A stretch of 64,000 nucleotides of DNA from Cunninghamia lanceolata (lineage: Eukaryota; Streptophyta; Pinopsida; Cupressales; Cupressaceae). The notes beneath the pieces were generated by a model. The model was given only the letters and a program-made list of their open reading frames with translations, searched no databases and had not been told where the DNA came from. The position numbers and the translations under genes were made by a program. Below are positions 59,789 through 64,000 of this stretch, piece by piece; the stretch's first letter is position 1; every line of letters begins with the position of its first letter. The stretch is from contig BSBN01000334.1 of NCBI GenBank assembly GCA_027924645.1, forward strand, positions 1,550,001 through 1,614,000. The letters are read 5' to 3'.

Positions 59789-59795
59789 TATAAAA
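59789..59795 (+). promoter_or_regulatory. TATA box downstream of ORF1
   Basis: Context TTCTATAAAAGGTGG, conserved with 10834-10840 in the other LTR. It lies about 150 bases after the ORF1 stop and about 820 bases before the LTR end, as expected for the U3/R promoter of gag-pol. Confidence 0.65.
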
Positions 59796-60556
59796 GGTGG
59801 TGGAATGCCTTGTTATATTCATTCGAAACTTAATTGAAATTTGTTTGCTGAAATATTCAGGGCTCATTTCAAAGCTGCTGTATATGTACATGTCTTTTGC
59901 ATACTTAATGAAAGAGAAGAGTATTTGATTACAAATCTTCGTAAATCCTGAGTAATCTGTGTTTGAATTTTGGATATGTGCTTTGATTAGCTGCATCCCT
60001 TAGAGTGCTCATCATGTTGCATGTATTGTTTTCATTCATTATCCTCTGAAGTTTGCATCAACTGTGTCTAGCTGTGGAATGTCTTGGTGAACATATGGTT
60101 TGATTTCTTCTCCTCATGACAGTATCAAGCATGTATGTGGATCAAAAGATAAAGGTTCAACATAATTAGAAATATTCCCTTTATTTTCTTTCAATTTCAG
60201 AGCATCTCACCATCACAATTGCAAATAATTGATAATCTTAAGCAAATAACGCAAATATGTAGACATCTCGTAGGTAATTGCAAATATTTAGCATATTTGA
60301 ATAAAAAGCATGCATAATTGAAAATATCATGCAAAGATCAAGGTATTCCTACATCTTTTCATCAAATAACTGCATAATTTAACTTCGCTGTAAAGAATTT
60401 CTGCAGGAACGTCATGATGATGGCACAATTTCACGTAAGGCCCCAAAATGGAAACAGCATCTCACATTAACTACTGTGTAACGTCAGTCGATTAAGACCT
60501 AATCACCGGAGACTTGGGATCATGAATTCTTCGAATTCACTGTATCTTTCTAGATG

Positions 60557-60562
60557 AATAAA
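60557..60562 (+). terminator. AATAAA polyadenylation signal near the LTR end
   Basis: AATAAA lies 54 bases before the LTR end in an AT-rich context. It is a plausible 3' processing signal. Plant signals are loose, so this is tentative. Confidence 0.4.
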
Positions 60563-60616
60563 GGTTAATGTGTACTTTTATTCTATGTTTGTTTATGACT
60601 AATATCATGACCAACA

Positions 60617-60690
60617 ATATGCAGATTCCTTTATTTGTTTGAGTGATTTGTAGACCCAAGAAGAAATTTATTTCCTAAATCCAGAAATTG
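60617..60690 (-). pseudogene. SIRE-like copia RT fragment beyond the solo LTR
   Basis: The minus strand reads 'EINFFLGLQITQTNKGICI' and then joins 'SQTKYVK' and 'LLKKFGM' of the 53814 side after excision of the solo LTR and one target duplication. This is the conserved end of copia RT. Homology to copia is lost around 60690. Confidence 0.8.
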
Positions 60691-60692
60691 GT

Positions 60693-63065
60693 ATGGGATT
60701 AGAAGGAATGTCTACTATATGGACCTCCAGTAGTGATAGTACTCAATTGACAGCTCCTAAGATCGTTCAGCATAAGGAGATCAAAATGCCTGAGGAATGG
60801 GCAGTAGAGCTTTGGGATTCCGAAGCCAGAGAATTACCAAAACAGAATAGGTTAAGAGGAATTTCCATTGAGGAATTAGATGATCAAGCTGTTATTAAGT
60901 TTGGAACTGTTCCAGGAAGTCAGTCTTCTAGTCAAGCCTCTAGCAGTCGGTCTACTCCCGCTGTTAGTAGAGAAACTTCCTTTAGACAGCAATCCTCTGT
61001 TTTGCCTCGAACCCCGTCTGTTAAGATTCAGCCCAATCAAGGTTTTGAAAGTCTGTTCAGAATCCCGAGAGCAGCAGCTCCGTCTAGATCGTTCAGACAT
61101 ACTGAAACAACACCACCACCTGTTCAGTCAATGACTAGGTGTAATCATCAGAAGTACTCTGAAATAGAGAATGGTCTATGCCAGTGTGAAGATTGTTCAT
61201 TCGTCTTCCCTCAAAGTTCTGGTCATGTTCGTATGATGATGTCTCAAACTTCATTTGATTTTCCAGAACAGAATATAGAAATTGAAGAGGCTAAGGTAGT
61301 AGATACCCCTGGCGGTAGTTGTACTGTACCAGGACGTTTGCCTCCTTTCAAGGATTTTATGGTCATTGAGCCTAAAGGTAATTATAAGATTCAGTGTTGG
61401 CCAATGCATGTTTTCCCTATAGGTGCTTCTGGTTCCAGCCAGAGTAATTTAATAAATTGGACCAATTTATGCATGAGGAAAACTATGTTAATTCTTGAAG
61501 ATAGGAAGAAATGGGCAGAAATAGAATCTGTCAAGTTTCAGAAAGCCCATCTCAGTCACCAGCAGAATTTCCATACAGTTGTCCAACTTTTAGAAAAGTT
61601 AGAGCAGAGATTATCAGAAGATTGGACTAAGCAGGTAAATGCAGAGATTGCAGAATTAAGAGCCCAATATGAAGTTTTTAAGGCCTATTATGAAGCTCTT
61701 AAAGTAGAAAATGATGTGACTGGGTCTAAGATATCTTCCGTAGATATGCATATTAAGCATAATACTCAAAGACTTTCAGAGATGAAAGAAGATTTCGGTA
61801 TCATGAAAACCGAATTGCAAAATTTAGTGACTACAGAGTCTGGTAATATACAGGCTACTGTTAGGCAAGAGTCGGTTACAGTTCAGCACTCAACCGTCTC
61901 TAAGTCAAAGGTTAAGCATTTTCCAGGAAGCTCTCAAGGGTTTCTTGATGCTCAATATCAAGGTCCGTCTCTCAACCTCAAGAGCACAGCCGTGTATAAC
62001 CCTATGACAGGCCAGTATGAGCAGCCTCCGCCTCCGTCTCACGGTCAAGTTCACATGGCCCGGGGGGGATCTGGGAGTTCTCCAAAAGAGGACCCATTTA
62101 AGAATATCCAGACATACAAAGCCGACACACCTCCTCTAGTGAATTTTGATAAGCTAGAAATTCTAGAAAATACTAGAGCTATTGATGCAATGAGGTCATG
62201 GATAACTAATTATACTTCCACTAACCCTGATGTAGAAGAAAAGGAAGTGATTAAGCAGGCTTTGAATGCCATGACTGGAACGGCTAAACATGTTTGGGAA
62301 AGGTTGCCAAATGACTACAGAGAAAACCTGTTGGATAAAGGAACTGATCAGGTATGTGCACAACTTCTCAGAATGTTTGTAGGTAAAAGAGATGTGATGG
62401 AAAAACTGGAATATAATAAGTTTATTAAGGGAAAGTGTAAAGATCTCAGAGATTTCAAGTCTTACTGTAAAAAACAGTATGAACACTTTTATTTATCAGG
62501 CCATGAGCAAAAGCATGATCTAATGTATACTACTTTCTTAAAAAGCTTCAGTAATCCGATAGGGGATTTCTATCATAAGAAAGTATTAGAAAATATGGTC
62601 AGTGATGGACTTGAAATGAAGGAAATTACTTTTCCTCAGTTAATCCAGTTTTTAGAACAAATTAACTCTGATATTTGTGATGAAGCCAAGATGAAGAAAG
62701 AGGTTAAAAAAGTACAGCCTATTCTGTCAAGCACTATTTGTCATCGTCTCGATGATGAAAAAGGAGATTCGTGTGCTGGCTGCCGAAAGGAAAAGCCAGA
62801 TAAGTATGACAGAAAGTTTCGTCAGAAATTTAAAGGCCTTGGCTTAAAGGATCAAAAAATTAAGAAACGACAAAGAAAAGGTTTCTTCAGAAAGAAGGAT
62901 AAGTCCGGAAAAGGTAAAGCTAAGTGGAAGCCAACCTGTTACATTTGTAAAGGAAACCACTTTGCCAATAAGTGTCCGGAAAAAAAAAAAAAAAGAAGAA
63001 AGGACGTGGAAAGATGCGTAGCATGCAAGCTCACGGCATCACAGAACCAGATTACATATATATAG
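60693..63065 (+). CDS. Endogenous caulimovirid capsid/nucleocapsid ORF
   Basis: An open frame of 790 codons. Residues 1-240 are Ser/Pro-rich with a Cys cluster near residue 150 (CNHQ...CQCEDC). Residues 265-400 are a predicted coiled coil. Residues 470-670 match the caulimovirid coat-protein pattern in layout ('LVNFDKLEILENTRAIDAMR', 'KDLRDFKSYCKKQYEHFYLS'). A highly basic stretch follows, then the zinc knuckle 'CYICKGNHFANKC' (C-X2-C-X4-H-X4-C) at about 62938-62976. It belongs with the plant Caulimoviridae; gymnosperm lineages of endogenous caulimovirids are known. The ATG is next to the copia junction, so the native start may be missing. The frame leaves the viral-looking reading at a 15-base A run (62980-62994). 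Not shown to be expressed. Confidence 0.7.
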   Translation: MGLEGMSTIWTSSSDSTQLTAPKIVQHKEIKMPEEWAVELWDSEARELPKQNRLRGISIEELDDQAVIKFGTVPGSQSSSQASSSRSTPAVSRETSFRQQSSVLPRTPSVKIQPNQGFESLFRIPRAAAPSRSFRHTETTPPPVQSMTRCNHQKYSEIENGLCQCEDCSFVFPQSSGHVRMMMSQTSFDFPEQNIEIEEAKVVDTPGGSCTVPGRLPPFKDFMVIEPKGNYKIQCWPMHVFPIGASGSSQSNLINWTNLCMRKTMLILEDRKKWAEIESVKFQKAHLSHQQNFHTVVQLLEKLEQRLSEDWTKQVNAEIAELRAQYEVFKAYYEALKVENDVTGSKISSVDMHIKHNTQRLSEMKEDFGIMKTELQNLVTTESGNIQATVRQESVTVQHSTVSKSKVKHFPGSSQGFLDAQYQGPSLNLKSTAVYNPMTGQYEQPPPPSHGQVHMARGGSGSSPKEDPFKNIQTYKADTPPLVNFDKLEILENTRAIDAMRSWITNYTSTNPDVEEKEVIKQALNAMTGTAKHVWERLPNDYRENLLDKGTDQVCAQLLRMFVGKRDVMEKLEYNKFIKGKCKDLRDFKSYCKKQYEHFYLSGHEQKHDLMYTTFLKSFSNPIGDFYHKKVLENMVSDGLEMKEITFPQLIQFLEQINSDICDEAKMKKEVKKVQPILSSTICHRLDDEKGDSCAGCRKEKPDKYDRKFRQKFKGLGLKDQKIKKRQRKGFFRKKDKSGKGKAKWKPTCYICKGNHFANKCPEKKKKRRKDVERCVACKLTASQNQITYI
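62980..62994 (+). other. Run of 15 adenines at a frame change
   Basis: Immediately after the zinc-knuckle codons. Downstream of the run the viral-like reading continues in another frame, so the run is either a slippage mutation, an assembly error or, less likely, a frameshift site. Confidence 0.7.
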
Positions 63066-64000
63066 ATGACTACCCGTCAGACTCTGAAGACATAGTTTTG
63101 AGTTCAGATTCTGAGTCCTCCTCAGAAGCAGAAGAAGAATATTAGTCTGCTGAAGAAGCTGTTGGTGCAAAGCTGAATAAGGTATCAGCAGAACAAGATT
63201 TTGAAGCTTCTGACGAAGAAGGTTCTGAAGTCTCATTTTATTGCAGAATGTTTCGAAGTACGCCAATTCAAAATGAGTTGAACTCCATTGTGGAGCAAAT
63301 CATGGAGATAGAAGTGCGGCTTAACAAGATGGACATGGGTCCAGAAACTTGGGCTAAGCTCAAGTCCCAGCTGGAACAATTGAAGGCAAGGAAGCTGTAT
63401 CTGTTGCAGCCGAAGGAAGTCAAAAGGCCTTTTCAAGGTCCTTTTCAAGGCTCTTCCTCCAGCCACTCTCTTCATGAGAGCCATGGCTATCATCCAGCTC
63501 CGTGGCAAAGAAAGCCTCCATCTCCACCGCAAAGTCCCAGCCAAGCGAGTTTGACGTCTACTCTTCCTCTGGCTCAAAGAGGACTTCTTGAAGCTCCGGC
63601 GCCAGGAAGCATGGCTCGGCGCATATGGCGTAGACATCGAAAGGAGTACCTCCAAAAGGTAATAGCTCAAGCTAAATCAGAAATTGATGAATTAGATGAA
63701 GAAGAAAATTTTAATCTTCATGAGGAATTGCAGAAATCTCCTGACTTAGAAAAATATATAAATAGGATAAATTCTCAAAAGGAAGTATCTGAAGATTTGA
63801 GATGTAATGAACCTTCCTTTAGTCCTATTTTGCAAAGGTCAGTAGAAGAGCCTTTGAAGGCTCCAAATTATGGTCCTGTGTCTATATATGGTCCAATTGA
63901 AAAGAATGTATCCCTCAGACCAAATCAGAGACCGGCCCCTGATAAATTTTCTGCTATTACTGTACCTAAGCTTGAACTATCAGAAGACCCTTTGTCTGTT
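62995..64000 (+). pseudogene. Endogenous caulimovirid polyprotein, downstream part, cut off
   Basis: After the A run a different frame reads an acidic Ser/Glu/Asp stretch ('DDYPSDSEDIVLSSDSES'), a TAG at 63143-63145, and then is open to the window edge. Contents include 'NSIVEQIMEIEVRLNKMD' and 'SQLEQLKARKLYLLQ' (coiled coil), a Pro/Ser/Gln segment, and a basic 'MARRIWRRHRKEYLQKV'. In caulimovirids the aspartic protease, RT and RNase H follow the capsid; none has begun by 64000. The minus-strand frames here are shadows. Confidence 0.6.

Larger units (their letters stand above)
53815..60616 (+). repeat. Giant solo LTR (6.8 kb) carrying ORF1
   Basis: Starts TGTTGTGTGGTTACACAACA and ends ATGACCAACA, with TGTTG/CAACA inverted ends. 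The 5-bp duplication ATATG lies at 53810-53814 and 60617-60621. The copia reading frame on both sides rejoins when the LTR and one ATATG are removed, independently proving both borders. Contents in order: regulatory region with bZIP-like palindromes, leader intron, ORF1, TATA box, AATAAA. It is homologous throughout to 9757-17365. It has no gag or pol, so it is the product of LTR-LTR recombination of a complete element. Confidence 0.93.
51296..60690 (-). mobile_element. SIRE-like Ty1/copia element, interrupted and cut off
   Basis: 3' LTR at 51296-52678, polypurine tract at 52679-52691, then pol sequence (RNase H) on the minus strand to 53814. After the giant solo LTR (53815-60616), the same copia frame resumes at 60617: 'EINFFLGLQITQTNKGICI' runs into 'SQTKYVK' across the insertion when one ATATG is removed. 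Copia homology ends near 60690, where the caulimovirid begins. The 5' part and 5' LTR are not in view. Confidence 0.85.

Noticed and set aside
63233..63670. Minus-strand 145-codon frame
   Set aside because: Shadow of the caulimovirid reading on the plus strand, which is open to the window edge.
1..64000. CRISPR arrays, bacterial operons, riboswitches, rRNA genes
   Set aside because: Regular repeats here are plant minisatellites, PPR triplets and satellite units. No spacer-repeat pattern or ribosomal sequence was seen.

Overview
The window looks like nuclear DNA from a large, retrotransposon-rich plant genome, most likely a conifer or other gymnosperm. The clues are a tandem array of PPR-type motifs of the kind seen in conifers, Tat/Ogre-like Ty3/gypsy elements, SIRE- and Tork-like Ty1/copia elements, and an endogenous caulimovirid. 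The host assignment is inference. I see no intact conventional host gene, rRNA, tRNA or CRISPR. Nearly everything is transposable-element sequence nested in other elements, plus gene relics and satellite-like repeats.

The main discovery is a Ty3/gypsy family with giant LTRs. Positions 53815-60616 (+) are a solo LTR of 6.8 kb. It starts TGTTG, ends CAACA, and is flanked by the 5-bp target duplication ATATG on both sides. Inside this LTR lies one reading frame of about 1,450 codons (55288-59640), broken only by nine in-frame stops. A probable leader intron lies upstream (55119-55281), and a TATA box and AATAAA lie downstream (59789, 60557). The same LTR recurs at 9757-17365 on the minus strand as the 5' LTR of a long element. 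A primer-binding-like site, gag, protease, an archaeal-type RNase H, reverse transcriptase, RNase H and integrase follow it down to about 2350. The first 1.5 kb of the 3' LTR fills 1-1517 and runs off the left edge. A 374-bp TRIM element with its own target duplication sits inside the ORF of the 5' LTR.

Layout: 1-17365, giant-LTR element (-), inserted at the LTR/primer-site junction of a Tork-like copia element (17366-22363, +). 22471-23564, solo LTR of a SIRE-like copia element (target duplication AATAC). 23570-29200, intergenic sequence with a 37-bp tandem repeat, a copia RNase H relic and a multi-exon gene relic. 29310-32580, decayed PPR array (-). 33170-37700, satellite of about 357-bp units in two opposed arms. 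38133-38913 plus 51137-51295 (-), unrecognised coding-like sequence split by a complete non-autonomous Tat-like element (38914-51131, target duplication TCATC). That element has gag and protease but no RT or integrase, an antisense ORF, and a leader of 21-bp degenerate repeats. 51296-about 60690, SIRE-like copia (-) split by the giant solo LTR. About 60690-64000, endogenous caulimovirid (+) with a capsid/zinc-knuckle ORF, running off the right edge.

Order of events readable from the nesting: the Tork copia is older than the giant-LTR element, which is older than the TRIM. The host-like sequence is older than the SIRE copia, which is older than the giant solo LTR. The non-autonomous Tat element, whose LTRs differ at only about ten positions by eye, is among the youngest insertions.
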